From Planctomycetota bacterium (GTDB taxonomy: Bacteria; Planctomycetota; UBA1135; UBA2386): a stretch of DNA of 64,000 nt. This document shows positions 7,364 to 19,035 of the stretch, one piece after another. The stretch covers positions 1 through 64,000 of the forward strand of contig JAJFFD010000117.1 in the NCBI GenBank assembly GCA_021776805.1, given 5' to 3'. The notes beneath the pieces are model-generated. The model was not told the DNA's origin. It worked only from the letters and a program-made list of their open reading frames with translations, and did not search any database. A program made the position numbers and the translations under genes. Each line of letters opens with the position of its first letter. The stretch's first letter is position 1.

Positions 7364-8943
7364 CCCGACTCAACATTCTGGTTGCAGATGACCTCGGGGA
7401 CGAGGGAATGGAACTCCTCAGCCAGGCTGGCGAAGTCCAACTATGCACAGGCATGGACGAGGGCCAGCTGCGTGAAGCTCTCCGCGATCAGCATGCCCTG
7501 GTTGTCCGCTCCGCAACCAAGGTGACCGCACGCTCCCTGGAGCTCGCGGACAAGCTCGCGGTCATTGGCCGAGCTGGGATCGGGGTCGATAACATCGACC
7601 TGGAAGCAGCCACCGAACGTGGCATCGTGGTCATGAACACGCCGGAGGCGGGCGCCGTAACAACCGGTGAATTGGCCATCGCCCTCCTGATCAGCATGGC
7701 GCGCAAAATCCCTGCAGCTGACGCGGCCATCAGGGCCGGGCGCTGGGACAAGAAGCTACTCACAGGCGTCGAACTCAAGGACAAGGTCTTCGGTGTCCTC
7801 GGCCTCGGACGCATTGGACAAGTCGTCGCCGATCGTGGCCGGGGACTGGCGATGCAGGTCATCGCCCACGATCCTTTCGTTCCCCAAGATCGGGCACCGG
7901 AAGGGGTGCGCATGGTGGAGTTCGATGAACTCCTCGGCACCTGCGACTTCCTGAGCGTGCATGTCCCGCTTAGCGAGAAGACTCGCGGCCTGCTTGGCGC
8001 CACCGAACTCGGCAAGATGAAAAAGGGCGCCTATCTGGTGCATGCAGCTCGTGGCGGCATCGTCGACGAGGAAGCACTCTGCGACCTCCTTGAGGCAAAT
8101 CATCTCGCCGGTGCCGCACTCGATGTTTTTTGTGTCGAACCCCTGCCTGCGGACCATCGCCTGCGCAAGCTGGACCAGGTCGTTCTCACTCCCCATATCG
8201 GTGCCAGCACCTCAGAGGCCAAGAGAGGTGTGTCTCGCGACATCGCCAATCAGGTTTCACTCTGCCTCAGTACCGGAGTCGCGATCAATGGCATCAACGT
8301 GCCGCGGATCGCGCCATCCTCCGCAGCTGCGGTCTGCCCCTATCTTGATCTGGCTCACAATCTGGCCGCACTGCTCGGCCAGATACACCCGGGTAGACTC
8401 CAGTCCGTACGCGTCACCCTGCAGGGGGGGCTGCCAGCGAGCGCCTCTCAGCCCCTGACTGTCGCCGCCCTCGTCGGCCTTCTCCAGGGGAGAATCGACG
8501 GACCGGTAACTCCCGTCAACGCCGAGCGCATCGCCAAGGCGCAGGAGATTCGTGTCCACACTGAAGCCTCGTCGATGAAGCGAGACTTCATGAACTTGCT
8601 GAGAGTCGAAGCGGTCTTCGATGAACAGCGACACTTCGTCACCGGCACAGTGCTCGGCCACCGGCACGGACGAATGGTCGAGTTCGACGACTATCTACTT
8701 GATGCCATTCCCGAAGGCCCGCTCCTGGTCACCATCCACGAGGACGTCCCCGGCGTTCTCGGCAAGATCGGCAGCATCCTCGGTGCAGGCGAAATCAACA
8801 TCGCACGCATGCAACTCGGCACACCTAACAGCGGCGAACCCCGAGCGCTCGGCATTTGGAATTTGGATCGCGGCCTGGACAAGGACTGCCTGACCGAGAT
8901 TCTGGCTCTGGATCCAATCCTCGAAGCTCATTTCGTAGACTGA
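7360..8943 (+). CDS. serA: D-3-phosphoglycerate dehydrogenase
   Basis: A 527-residue NAD-dependent enzyme for the first step of serine synthesis, oxidising 3-phosphoglycerate to 3-phosphohydroxypyruvate. The order is an N-terminal substrate domain, the NAD-binding Rossmann motif GVLGLGRIGQVVADRG (about residues 144-159), and the catalytic residues Arg in ARGGIVDEEAL, Glu in FCVEPLP and His in LTPHIGAST. An intervening (ASB) domain follows, then a C-terminal ACT domain starting near LLVTIHEDVPGVLGKIGSIL that usually gives allosteric serine feedback. Length fits the long (type 1) SerA form of about 525 residues. It overlaps the preceding glycosyltransferase by four bases and is followed after 33 bases by the phosphatase gene, so the serine genes form one operon. 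Confidence 0.96.
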   Translation: MTRLNILVADDLGDEGMELLSQAGEVQLCTGMDEGQLREALRDQHALVVRSATKVTARSLELADKLAVIGRAGIGVDNIDLEAATERGIVVMNTPEAGAVTTGELAIALLISMARKIPAADAAIRAGRWDKKLLTGVELKDKVFGVLGLGRIGQVVADRGRGLAMQVIAHDPFVPQDRAPEGVRMVEFDELLGTCDFLSVHVPLSEKTRGLLGATELGKMKKGAYLVHAARGGIVDEEALCDLLEANHLAGAALDVFCVEPLPADHRLRKLDQVVLTPHIGASTSEAKRGVSRDIANQVSLCLSTGVAINGINVPRIAPSSAAAVCPYLDLAHNLAALLGQIHPGRLQSVRVTLQGGLPASASQPLTVAALVGLLQGRIDGPVTPVNAERIAKAQEIRVHTEASSMKRDFMNLLRVEAVFDEQRHFVTGTVLGHRHGRMVEFDDYLLDAIPEGPLLVTIHEDVPGVLGKIGSILGAGEINIARMQLGTPNSGEPRALGIWNLDRGLDKDCLTEILALDPILEAHFVD

Positions 8944-8976
8944 GACCTCTCCCTGTCAGTACAGGAGGATATCCCA

Positions 8977-9693
8977 GTGACCTTTCGCAGCATTTACTTC
9001 GATTGCGACTCCACCCTCTCGGCAATCGAGGGCATCGACGAACTCGGACGCTTCGCTGATCCCGCGGTGAGGAAGGAACTCATCCAACTCACCAAGCAGG
9101 CCATGGACGGCAAGATCCCACTTGAAGATGCCTACCCGCAGCGCCTCGACCTGCTTCGACCGACCGAAGCCCAGGTAAACAGTCTCGGTGAGACCTATGT
9201 TGCCACCTTGGTCCCCCAAGTCACTGAGGTCATCATCGCTCTTACCCATCTGGGCAAGAAGGTCGGCATCGTGAGTGCCGGAGTCATGCAAGGCGTCCTG
9301 CCCCTCGCCCGTCATCTTGGCATTCACGAGCAAAACGTGCATGCGGTCGCACTCGAGTTTGATGCAGCCGGGCAATATGCGGGCTTTGACCGCGGTTGCA
9401 GCCTCTGGAGGAATGGTGGCAAGCGCAGCCTGCTGGCAGGACTTCCCAATGCAGACAAACCGATTTGCATGGTTGGCGATGGCGTAACCGACCTGGAAGC
9501 TGCCGATGTCGTCGATCTCTTTGTCGGCTTCGGTGGTGTCGAACGCCGCGAGGCGGTGGAAGCTGCTGCCGAACACTTTTTGCCGGGCCCCGGCCTGGGC
9601 CCCCTTCTAGACCTGGTCCTAGACGAAGACGAGAAGGCCAGCCTGCGCGAAATCCCTGCCTTTGCTCCCCTCCTGAGCACCACGAATGACTGA
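8977..9693 (+). CDS. serB: HAD-superfamily phosphoserine phosphatase, SerB-like
   Basis: A 238-residue HAD hydrolase likely to remove phosphate from O-phosphoserine, the last step of serine synthesis. Motif I is YFDCDSTLS, with the nucleophile Asp and the general acid Asp two residues later. Motif II is the Ser in GIVSAG, motif III the Lys in NGGKRS and motif IV GDGVTDLEA. A helical cap lies between motifs I and II (about residues 20-80), as in SerB. The N-terminal ACT domain of long SerB proteins is absent. The start is a GTG at 8977 supported by AGGAGG at 8963-8968, eight bases upstream. The stop overlaps the next gene by eight bases. Substrate assignment rests on motif and operon; other small phosphomonoesters remain possible. 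Confidence 0.87.
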   Translation: MTFRSIYFDCDSTLSAIEGIDELGRFADPAVRKELIQLTKQAMDGKIPLEDAYPQRLDLLRPTEAQVNSLGETYVATLVPQVTEVIIALTHLGKKVGIVSAGVMQGVLPLARHLGIHEQNVHAVALEFDAAGQYAGFDRGCSLWRNGGKRSLLAGLPNADKPICMVGDGVTDLEAADVVDLFVGFGGVERREAVEAAAEHFLPGPGLGPLLDLVLDEDEKASLREIPAFAPLLSTTND

Positions 9694-10750
9694 CCACCCC
9701 ATACTCTTCATCCCCGGCCCCGTCGAAGTCGAAGCTGAGCTACGCGAAATCATGTCGACGCCCTTGGTCGGCCACCGGAGCAAGCCCTTCATGGCGCTGG
9801 CCCAGCAGCTTTCAGCAGATCTACAACAGCTCTTCCAATCCTCCGGACCGGGCTTCTTCGACAACTGCCCGGCCACCGCCATCATGGAGGCCGGCATACG
9901 CAACCTGGTCGAGGAACGGGTACTGCACCTGACCTGCGGCGCCTTCGGAGAGCGTTGGGCCAAGATCAGCGAAGCCTGCGGACGGCAAGCGGAGAGCCTA
10001 CAAGTCGACTGGGGTGAAGCGGTCAGCCTGGAGCAACTGCGCAACAAGCTCGCCGAATCACCACCATTCGAAGCGGTCTGCATCACCCACTGCGAAACTT
10101 CTACCGGCCTCATCAGCCCACTCGCAGCAATGGCGGAGACCATCCGCGAGCTGAGCCCAGAGAGTCTTATCCTCGTCGATGCCGTCACTACGCTTGGTGG
10201 CGCGGAACTACGCTTCGCGGAATGGGGATTGGACCTCGCCTTCGCCGGCACTCAAAAGTGCCTGGCTCTCCCCCCCGGACTAGCGGTCTATGCAGTCTCA
10301 GAACGCGCAACCAAGCGCAGTCAGGGCATGGCAGGTAGAGGATTCCTCCTCGACTTTGCCGCCGCCCCCGAGCGGTTTGCCGCAGGAGCGACCCCTGCCA
10401 CTCCTTGCGTCCCACTGGTCTACGCTCTGGCCAGGCAACTGGAACGCATCCGCGACGAGGGACTCGAGAATCGTTGGCGTCGTCATCTCGAACTGAGATC
10501 CAAGACCGTCAGTTGGGTGAAAGCACAGGGCATGCAGATGTTTCTCCCTGCGGATTCTCGCTCGCCCACCGTCAGCACCATTCGCTACGGTGACAGGGAT
10601 CCGGAGGAACTCGTGGCCAAGGCTCGCTCGGCGGGCTTCGTCCTCGCCAAGGGCTACGGCAAGCTGCGCGAGGAGACATTCCGCATCGGACACATGGGAG
10701 ACCATCCGGTTTCCCGGCTTGAAGAACTCCTGGCCGCGCTCGCCAACTGA
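9686..10750 (+). CDS. Class V PLP-dependent aminotransferase, probable phosphoserine aminotransferase
   Basis: A 354-residue fold-type I PLP enzyme of the alanine-glyoxylate/serine-pyruvate aminotransferase group. The N-terminus FIPGPVEVEAELREIM and the PVGHRS-like segment PLVGHRSKPF are typical. The PLP phosphate and ring contacts include HCETSTG and the Asp of LVDAVTTLGG. The Schiff-base lysine is in AGTQKCLALPPGL (about residue 192). The C-terminal domain ends with the RIGHMGD motif. It is not a classical SerC by sequence. Its position directly after serA and serB, overlapping serB by eight bases, suggests that it converts 3-phosphohydroxypyruvate and glutamate to phosphoserine, as archaeal enzymes of this group do. 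Alternative: serine-glyoxylate or alanine-glyoxylate aminotransferase. Confidence 0.85.
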   Translation: MTDHPILFIPGPVEVEAELREIMSTPLVGHRSKPFMALAQQLSADLQQLFQSSGPGFFDNCPATAIMEAGIRNLVEERVLHLTCGAFGERWAKISEACGRQAESLQVDWGEAVSLEQLRNKLAESPPFEAVCITHCETSTGLISPLAAMAETIRELSPESLILVDAVTTLGGAELRFAEWGLDLAFAGTQKCLALPPGLAVYAVSERATKRSQGMAGRGFLLDFAAAPERFAAGATPATPCVPLVYALARQLERIRDEGLENRWRRHLELRSKTVSWVKAQGMQMFLPADSRSPTVSTIRYGDRDPEELVAKARSAGFVLAKGYGKLREETFRIGHMGDHPVSRLEELLAALAN

Positions 10751-10758
10751 AAGCTGGC

Positions 10759-12069
10759 TCAGTCGAGGAAGGACCAGCCATCCCGCGCTTTGACTCGGAT
10801 CATGGAGTCGAGTGCGGGCTGGTTGAGGACGCGCATCCCTCGCGCATCCCACTCCAATTCCTTGCCGCTGCGATAGGCGAGATTGCCTAGAAGCACTGCC
10901 TCGGTCAGTGGTCCAGAGTAGGCGAAGTCGCAGCTGGTAACGCCGCGGGTCTTACAAGCTTGGATCCACTCCTGGTAGTGACCGATGGACTTGGGCACGA
11001 ACTCGGGAGGCGCAGGCATTTCGCTGAGCCTGCCCGGCCCCATGGCGAGCTTGGTGTAATCGGCGATCAAGTGCCCCTCATCGCCTACGAAGAGGACCCC
11101 GTTCTGCCACTCCTCCAGCCCGAGTTCCGCCAGGACCTCTGGTTTGCGGTCGCCGTCGTACCAGCTGAGGGTCAGACCAGGAAGCGAGCCTCGCGCCGGA
11201 AACTCGTAGTGAACCCGTAGTCCAGCCGGAGTGAGCTCAGGATGAAGCCCTGGGCCATCGGCTCTGATCTTCTGCGGGTATCTCAGATCGAGGGCCCAAT
11301 AGGCAAGGTCCATGTAGTGACAGGCCATGTCCGCCATGGTGCCACCGCCAAAAGCCCAGTAGCGGCGCCACCCTGCCGGGTGATAACTCGGATGGTAGTC
11401 CCGCTCCGCTGCTGGCCCGAGCCAGAGATCCCAGTCAAGGTCCGCGGGAATCGCCGGCTTGTCCCGAGGCATCTCGGTCCCGGCCCAAGCCTTGCCGTTG
11501 ACGAAGACATGCACTTCTCGTACCGGCCCCAACTGTCCAGCCTGAACTCGCTCCACCACGCGACGATAGTTATCCCAAGAATGGATCTGCGTTCCCATTT
11601 GGGTAACTGCAGAATGCTCGACGGCAAGCTGTGCAAGTCGACGCGCCTCGTAGATGTCGTGAGTAAGCGGCTTCTCGCAGTAGACGTCGAGCCCTGCTTT
11701 CAGGGCCAAAGCCGCAGCCGGCGCATGACTGTGGTCGGGCGTCGAGATCACCACCGCATCCAGAGAATCGAGAGCCAGAACCTCCCGATAGTCCGCAAAG
11801 AGGTGCGCATCCGGGTGCTGGCTCGCCGCATGATTCAGACGGCCACGGTCCACGTCACAAAGCGCAACGATCTGTTCCCCGGCAACGCCCTGCAGATTGT
11901 CCGCCCCCCGGCCACCGACGCCGATGACCGCGATGCGCAGCTTCTCAGCCTTCGCAGGCATGGAGACGGAGCCTGCGGTGCGCTGACTACCCGGCGGCAG
12001 AGCAATGATCCCGGCCCCCAAGACAGCCGATCCTTGCAGGAAATGACGGCGACTGATCGACTGGTTCAT
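10759..12069 (-). CDS. Tat-exported Gfo/Idh/MocA family oxidoreductase
   Basis: A 436-residue protein. The N-terminus has a twin-arginine signal (SRRHFLQG followed by a hydrophobic stretch, about residues 6-30), so the folded protein with its bound nucleotide cofactor is exported. The Rossmann motif RIAVIGVGGRGADNL (about residues 45-59) binds NAD(P). The family signature CEKPLTHDIYEA (about residues 131-142) contains the EKP motif Lys. A substrate-domain beta sheet follows with the WRRYWAFGGGTMADMACHYMD region, which holds the conserved His and Asp of the catalytic side. Such exported family members are numerous in Planctomycetota and act on sugars, inositols or amino sugars, but the substrate cannot be told. 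It is convergent with the serine operon (eight-base gap) and divergent from the Xer recombinase. Confidence 0.9.
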   Translation of the reverse strand: MNQSISRRHFLQGSAVLGAGIIALPPGSQRTAGSVSMPAKAEKLRIAVIGVGGRGADNLQGVAGEQIVALCDVDRGRLNHAASQHPDAHLFADYREVLALDSLDAVVISTPDHSHAPAAALALKAGLDVYCEKPLTHDIYEARRLAQLAVEHSAVTQMGTQIHSWDNYRRVVERVQAGQLGPVREVHVFVNGKAWAGTEMPRDKPAIPADLDWDLWLGPAAERDYHPSYHPAGWRRYWAFGGGTMADMACHYMDLAYWALDLRYPQKIRADGPGLHPELTPAGLRVHYEFPARGSLPGLTLSWYDGDRKPEVLAELGLEEWQNGVLFVGDEGHLIADYTKLAMGPGRLSEMPAPPEFVPKSIGHYQEWIQACKTRGVTSCDFAYSGPLTEAVLLGNLAYRSGKELEWDARGMRVLNQPALDSMIRVKARDGWSFLD

Positions 12070-12103
12070 GTGACCAGGGTCTCAGCCCCTGCACTCGAGA
12101 TCA

Positions 12104-13039
12104 ATGCCCCAGACCAAGACAGGAGCAATCGGCTACCGAGAGGACTTCTTGCAGCACCTGCAGGAAGTGAGGCAAGCCTCGCCGAACACCTGTCGCGCCT
12201 ACGCCCGAGATCTCGAGGACTTCTTTGCCTGGCTACCGCAAACGGTGCTCGAGCCGCAACGCATCCACTTGCGCCGCTTTCTCGTTGAACTCGAAGAACG
12301 TGGCCTGAAACCGCGCTCGATTCAGCGCAAGCTGGCATCATTGCGCGCCTTCTTTCGGTATCTCCGCGAGCAGGCGGGTCAGGCCAACGATCCGGCCAAA
12401 CTCGTGCGTGGCCCCAAGTTGCCGAAACGGGTGCCACGTATCCTCACCGAACTCCAAGTTGACGAACTCCTCAGCCAATCCTTCGCAGCAGATTTCTTCG
12501 GGCTGCGCAATCAGGCGATTCTCGAGTTTCTCTATTCGACTGGCTGTCGCGTCTCAGAGGCCGCTGGCACCGAGCTTGGCGATTTGGATCTGGATGAGGG
12601 CTCCGTTCGGGTCTTGGGCAAAGGCAGAAAGGAACGCCTATGCCTACTCGGAAGCAAGGCCGTAGCCAGTCTGTCCGCCTACCTGCCCGCGAGGAAACAA
12701 CTCCTGAAGGAGAAGAAGCGAGAGGATCCGGGGACGGTGTTCATCAATCGCTTCGCAGGATCACTGACGAGTCGATCCATATTCACCACAGTCCTGGCTC
12801 AGGCTCGCCGGGCAGGCCTGCCATCGCGGCTTACCCCACACGGTTTGCGCCACTCCTTCGCAACCCATCTACTCGATCGGGGCGCAGATCTGCGCACGGT
12901 GCAGGAGCTCCTTGGCCACAAAAACCTGGTCACCACCGAGATTTACACTCAGGTATCCATGCGCCGCCTACGCGAGGTTTACGACAAGGCGCACCCTCAC
13001 GGCGAAGGACAGCAAGGATCCAGCTCCGGCGAGGACTGA
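12104..13039 (+). CDS. xerC: Tyrosine recombinase XerC/XerD
   Basis: A 311-residue tyrosine recombinase of housekeeping length. The N-terminal SAM-like core-binding domain covers about residues 10-95. The catalytic domain has the full set: Arg in TGCRVSE, Lys in GKGRKER, HGLRHSFATHLLDRGADL with His and Arg, His in LLGHKN, and the nucleophile Tyr in TTEIYTQVS. XerC and XerD act together at dif to resolve chromosome dimers at division. Which of the two this is cannot be decided here. It is not next to an integrase target, repeats or phage genes, so I read it as chromosomal housekeeping and not a mobile element. It starts 34 bases from the divergent oxidoreductase gene. Confidence 0.92.
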   Translation: MPQTKTGAIGYREDFLQHLQEVRQASPNTCRAYARDLEDFFAWLPQTVLEPQRIHLRRFLVELEERGLKPRSIQRKLASLRAFFRYLREQAGQANDPAKLVRGPKLPKRVPRILTELQVDELLSQSFAADFFGLRNQAILEFLYSTGCRVSEAAGTELGDLDLDEGSVRVLGKGRKERLCLLGSKAVASLSAYLPARKQLLKEKKREDPGTVFINRFAGSLTSRSIFTTVLAQARRAGLPSRLTPHGLRHSFATHLLDRGADLRTVQELLGHKNLVTTEIYTQVSMRRLREVYDKAHPHGEGQQGSSSGED

Positions 13040-13048
13040 GGCGCCGGC

Positions 13049-13936
13049 CTACATCATGCGTTCGATGATGCGCTGGCTCTCTTCCTTGGACACGCTAATG
13101 GAACGCTGCGACAGCGGTCCGCCCGCATCGAGAACGGGTTCGCAGTCGCCCAGGGTCGGAGCTTCCCGCTGTAAGAATATCCCCGTGTAGATGCTGTCCC
13201 CCCACTCCATGGCTTTCTCGCAGGCGTTCTTCCAGTCGCTGGCGTCGTGCCCTTCGTCTTCCAGCTTCTTCACTCGCGGCTTGAAGAAGTCATAGCCATT
13301 GTCCTTGTTGAAGGTAACGCAGGGGCTAAAGACATCGATGAGAGCGAAGCCGCGATGTTGGATGGCTTGCTTTATCAAGTCGGTGACCTGTTTGCCATCG
13401 GCGCTGAATCCCCGGGCGACAAAAGTCGCACCGGCCATGATTGCCGAAGTAATCGGATTGATCGGAGTCTCGACCGAACCGAAAGGCGTACTCTTGGTCT
13501 TCATGCCGGGCCGGCTAGTCGGAGAAATCTGCCCCGTAGTCAAACCGTAGATCTGATTGTTCATCACCACGTAGGTGAGGTTCACGTTTCTGCGGGCGAT
13601 ATGGGTCAGATGGTTCCCACCAATGCCATAGCCATCGCCATCGCCGCCGGTGGCGATCACAGTCAACTCATGATTGGCAAGCTGTGCGCCAGAGGCGACC
13701 GCGAGAGAACGGCCATGCAGGGTGTGCATGCCATAAGAATTGAAGAAGCCCGGGAAGTTGGAAGAACAACCAATCCCGCTGACGGTGAGGATTTGGTGGG
13801 GTTGTAGTCCCAGTTCGGCGCAGGCCTTCTGCATCGAGGCAAGAACGCCAAAGTCACCACAGCCCGGACACCAGTCCGGATTGACCTTGCCTTTGAAGTC
13901 CTTCGCCTTGAGTTGCGTTCCTTCGGTTGTACTCAT
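13049..13936 (-). CDS. korB: 2-oxoacid:ferredoxin oxidoreductase, beta subunit
   Basis: A 295-residue thiamine-diphosphate-binding subunit. WCPGCGDFG (about residues 22-30) and the later Cys in FSPCVTFN are the ligands of the single [4Fe-4S] cluster. The thiamine-diphosphate/Mg motif is GGDGDGYGIGGNH (about residues 106-118) followed by the NNQIYGLTTGQ segment typical of this family. Together with KorA it oxidises 2-oxoglutarate (or another 2-oxoacid) and CoA to the acyl-CoA, reducing ferredoxin, or runs in reverse to fix CO2. The ATG at 13936 has GGGAG eight bases upstream. It lies 12 bases after korA in the same operon. The sequence style fits 2-oxoglutarate, but branched 2-oxoacids cannot be excluded. 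Confidence 0.93.
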   Translation of the reverse strand: MSTTEGTQLKAKDFKGKVNPDWCPGCGDFGVLASMQKACAELGLQPHQILTVSGIGCSSNFPGFFNSYGMHTLHGRSLAVASGAQLANHELTVIATGGDGDGYGIGGNHLTHIARRNVNLTYVVMNNQIYGLTTGQISPTSRPGMKTKSTPFGSVETPINPITSAIMAGATFVARGFSADGKQVTDLIKQAIQHRGFALIDVFSPCVTFNKDNGYDFFKPRVKKLEDEGHDASDWKNACEKAMEWGDSIYTGIFLQREAPTLGDCEPVLDAGGPLSQRSISVSKEESQRIIERMM

Positions 13937-13948
13937 AGTTGCATCTCC

Positions 13949-15748
13949 CTAGACCATGATCTCTTGATCGGGAACATAGAGCTTGGCGTCTCCCGCCAAG
14001 AGTTCTCGCACTCCATCAACGATGTGGTGTGGCATGAAGGGCTCACCGTCGTACTTGCGGATCGAGGCGTCGGCACTGACACCAGTCTCGCCTCGCAAAT
14101 AACGGAAGAACTGCCCGGAGTGATTGTTCTCGACAATGATGGTCTTGTTCGCCTTGCCCATGATCTCGCTCACCACCTCGCCGTGGAAAGGCACGATCCA
14201 CTTGATGGCCAATTGATTGGCGGTAACCCCATGCTCAGCGAGTTGCTCGATGGCCTCCTTGATCACCATGCGGGTGGACCCAAAGCCGATCAAGGTCACT
14301 TGCGCATCAGCCGCCCCTTCCAAGCTGGGCGCCGAGATTTCTGACTCGAGATTATCAAACTTGCGCGAGCGCTTCTCGACCATCCGACGACGCTTGTGCG
14401 GATTGGTGTATTCATCGCTGATCAGCACACCATCTTCATCGTGTTCGTCGGTGGATAGAACATGCTGAAAGCCCTTGGTGCCAGGTAGTGCTCGCGGCGA
14501 GATGCCGTCATCGGTTACCTGGTAACGCAGGTAGGCGCTGTCCAGGGCCTCGAGCCCTTCCTTGTCCTCGGTGATCAACTTGCCCCGATCGATCTCCGGC
14601 TGCAAATCGATCTCCCCTGGATCGGCACTGAAAGTTCCTTCGGAGATCAACAGATCGGATAGCAAGATACCGGGACATTGGTAACGGTCAGCCAGGTTGA
14701 AGAGCTCTGGCAGAGTCTTGAAGGCATCGAGCGCATCGGTAGGGGCAACGATGAATCGCTGAAAGTCACCCTGACTCGCACCCAGTGCCTGCCAGAGGTC
14801 GCCCTGCTCAGTCTTGGTTGGCACGCCGGTCGAGGGGCCCGCGCGTTGCACATTGATGAAGACCACCGGCAACTCCATCATCCCCGCCATGCCTATGGCT
14901 TCGGTCATTAGGGCGAAGCCGCCACCCGAAGTCGCGGTCATCGCACGGCAGCCGACTGCCGCGGCTCCGATTGCCATATTGGCGGCGGCGATCTCATCCT
15001 CCACTTGCCTGACCATGATGCCCAATTCACGGGCATTCTGGGCCATCCAGTGCAGGACGCCTGTCGAAGGACTCATGGGATAGGCACAATAGAACTTCAC
15101 ACCTGCAGCCGCCCCCCCCATGGCCAAGGCCTCGTTGCCCGTCCACACAGCCAGAGGCTTCGGCCCCATGGGCATCGCATTGCTAGCTGCCGGGAAGTGC
15201 TCGCCTGCAAACTCAAAGCCTGCGCGCGCCACGCCCAGGTTTTCGTCGACGACAGCCTGGCCCTTGCGTTGAAACTGTTGCTCGAGCTGCTCCTGGAGCA
15301 CCGAGAACTCCAGACCCAAGAGACGGACGATGGCGCCGACGGCCACCGTGTTCTGCACCAGCTTGTTCCGGTTGTCGTTGGTCAACTCCTTGATCGGTAG
15401 CCCGCAGAAGTTGACGCCTTCACCAGCTTCCCCCGGCTTGATGGTGTCAGAGTTGAAGATCACATGAGTTCCCGGACCCATGTGACAAAGATGGCGATCC
15501 ATGGTGTCCTGGTTCAGACAGAGCAGGAGATCCAGCTTGTCACCATGGCTGAGGACCTCACCATCGCGCGCCCGCAGGGTGAGGAAGATATGCCCCCCCC
15601 GGATGATGGACTGATATGCGTTGTACGCATTCAGATGCAGGCCCCGGCGGATGAAGATACGAGAGAGCAGATTGCCGGGAGTTGCGATTCCCTGACCTGC
15701 TGCGCCGCCTATCGCGATTGCGTAGTCGTAGACTATTGATGCACTCAT
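13949..15748 (-). CDS. korA: 2-oxoacid:ferredoxin oxidoreductase, fused gamma-alpha subunit
   Basis: A 599-residue fusion. Residues about 1-190 are the gamma domain (GGAAGQGIATPGNLLSRIF, then SIIRGGHIF), and residues about 200-599 are the alpha subunit (GNEALAMGGAAAGVKFYCAY, then the YPMSPST pyrimidine-type region and TSGGGFALMTEA). The C-terminal domain (about residues 480-580) has the VTLIGFGSTRMVIKEAIE and VENNHSGQFFRYLRGE segments that contact CoA. The gamma-alpha fusion is the usual arrangement of the bacterial KorA type. The ATG at 15748 is preferred to the GTG at 15766 because the gamma domain begins immediately after it. First gene of the korA-korB pair; the 68-base gap to the upstream gene could hold a promoter, but none is clear. 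Confidence 0.93.
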   Translation of the reverse strand: MSASIVYDYAIAIGGAAGQGIATPGNLLSRIFIRRGLHLNAYNAYQSIIRGGHIFLTLRARDGEVLSHGDKLDLLLCLNQDTMDRHLCHMGPGTHVIFNSDTIKPGEAGEGVNFCGLPIKELTNDNRNKLVQNTVAVGAIVRLLGLEFSVLQEQLEQQFQRKGQAVVDENLGVARAGFEFAGEHFPAASNAMPMGPKPLAVWTGNEALAMGGAAAGVKFYCAYPMSPSTGVLHWMAQNARELGIMVRQVEDEIAAANMAIGAAAVGCRAMTATSGGGFALMTEAIGMAGMMELPVVFINVQRAGPSTGVPTKTEQGDLWQALGASQGDFQRFIVAPTDALDAFKTLPELFNLADRYQCPGILLSDLLISEGTFSADPGEIDLQPEIDRGKLITEDKEGLEALDSAYLRYQVTDDGISPRALPGTKGFQHVLSTDEHDEDGVLISDEYTNPHKRRRMVEKRSRKFDNLESEISAPSLEGAADAQVTLIGFGSTRMVIKEAIEQLAEHGVTANQLAIKWIVPFHGEVVSEIMGKANKTIIVENNHSGQFFRYLRGETGVSADASIRKYDGEPFMPHHIVDGVRELLAGDAKLYVPDQEIMV

Positions 15749-15816
15749 GGTCGATCCTGTCTCCACCAGCGCCGCCCTGCCGCGAGCATAGCACGCTGAA
15801 CAATGATTGCCACGTC

Positions 15817-18960
<3,144 letters not shown>

Positions 18961-19035
18961 GGCAAGACTCCTTTCAAGAGCGGGGGGATACCAGCATTGT
19001 CCCCGGGCCATGCTCGCAAACAAGCGCGGGGAAGA

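Noticed and set aside
11242-12288. 348-codon plus-strand frame opposite the Gfo/Idh/MocA gene and running into xerC
   Set aside because: The minus-strand gene has a Tat signal and family motifs; the opposite frame overlaps two real genes and shows none.
12104-13039. Tyrosine recombinase as a sign of an integrative element
   Set aside because: Length and motifs fit housekeeping Xer; no attachment repeats, phage genes or composition change nearby.
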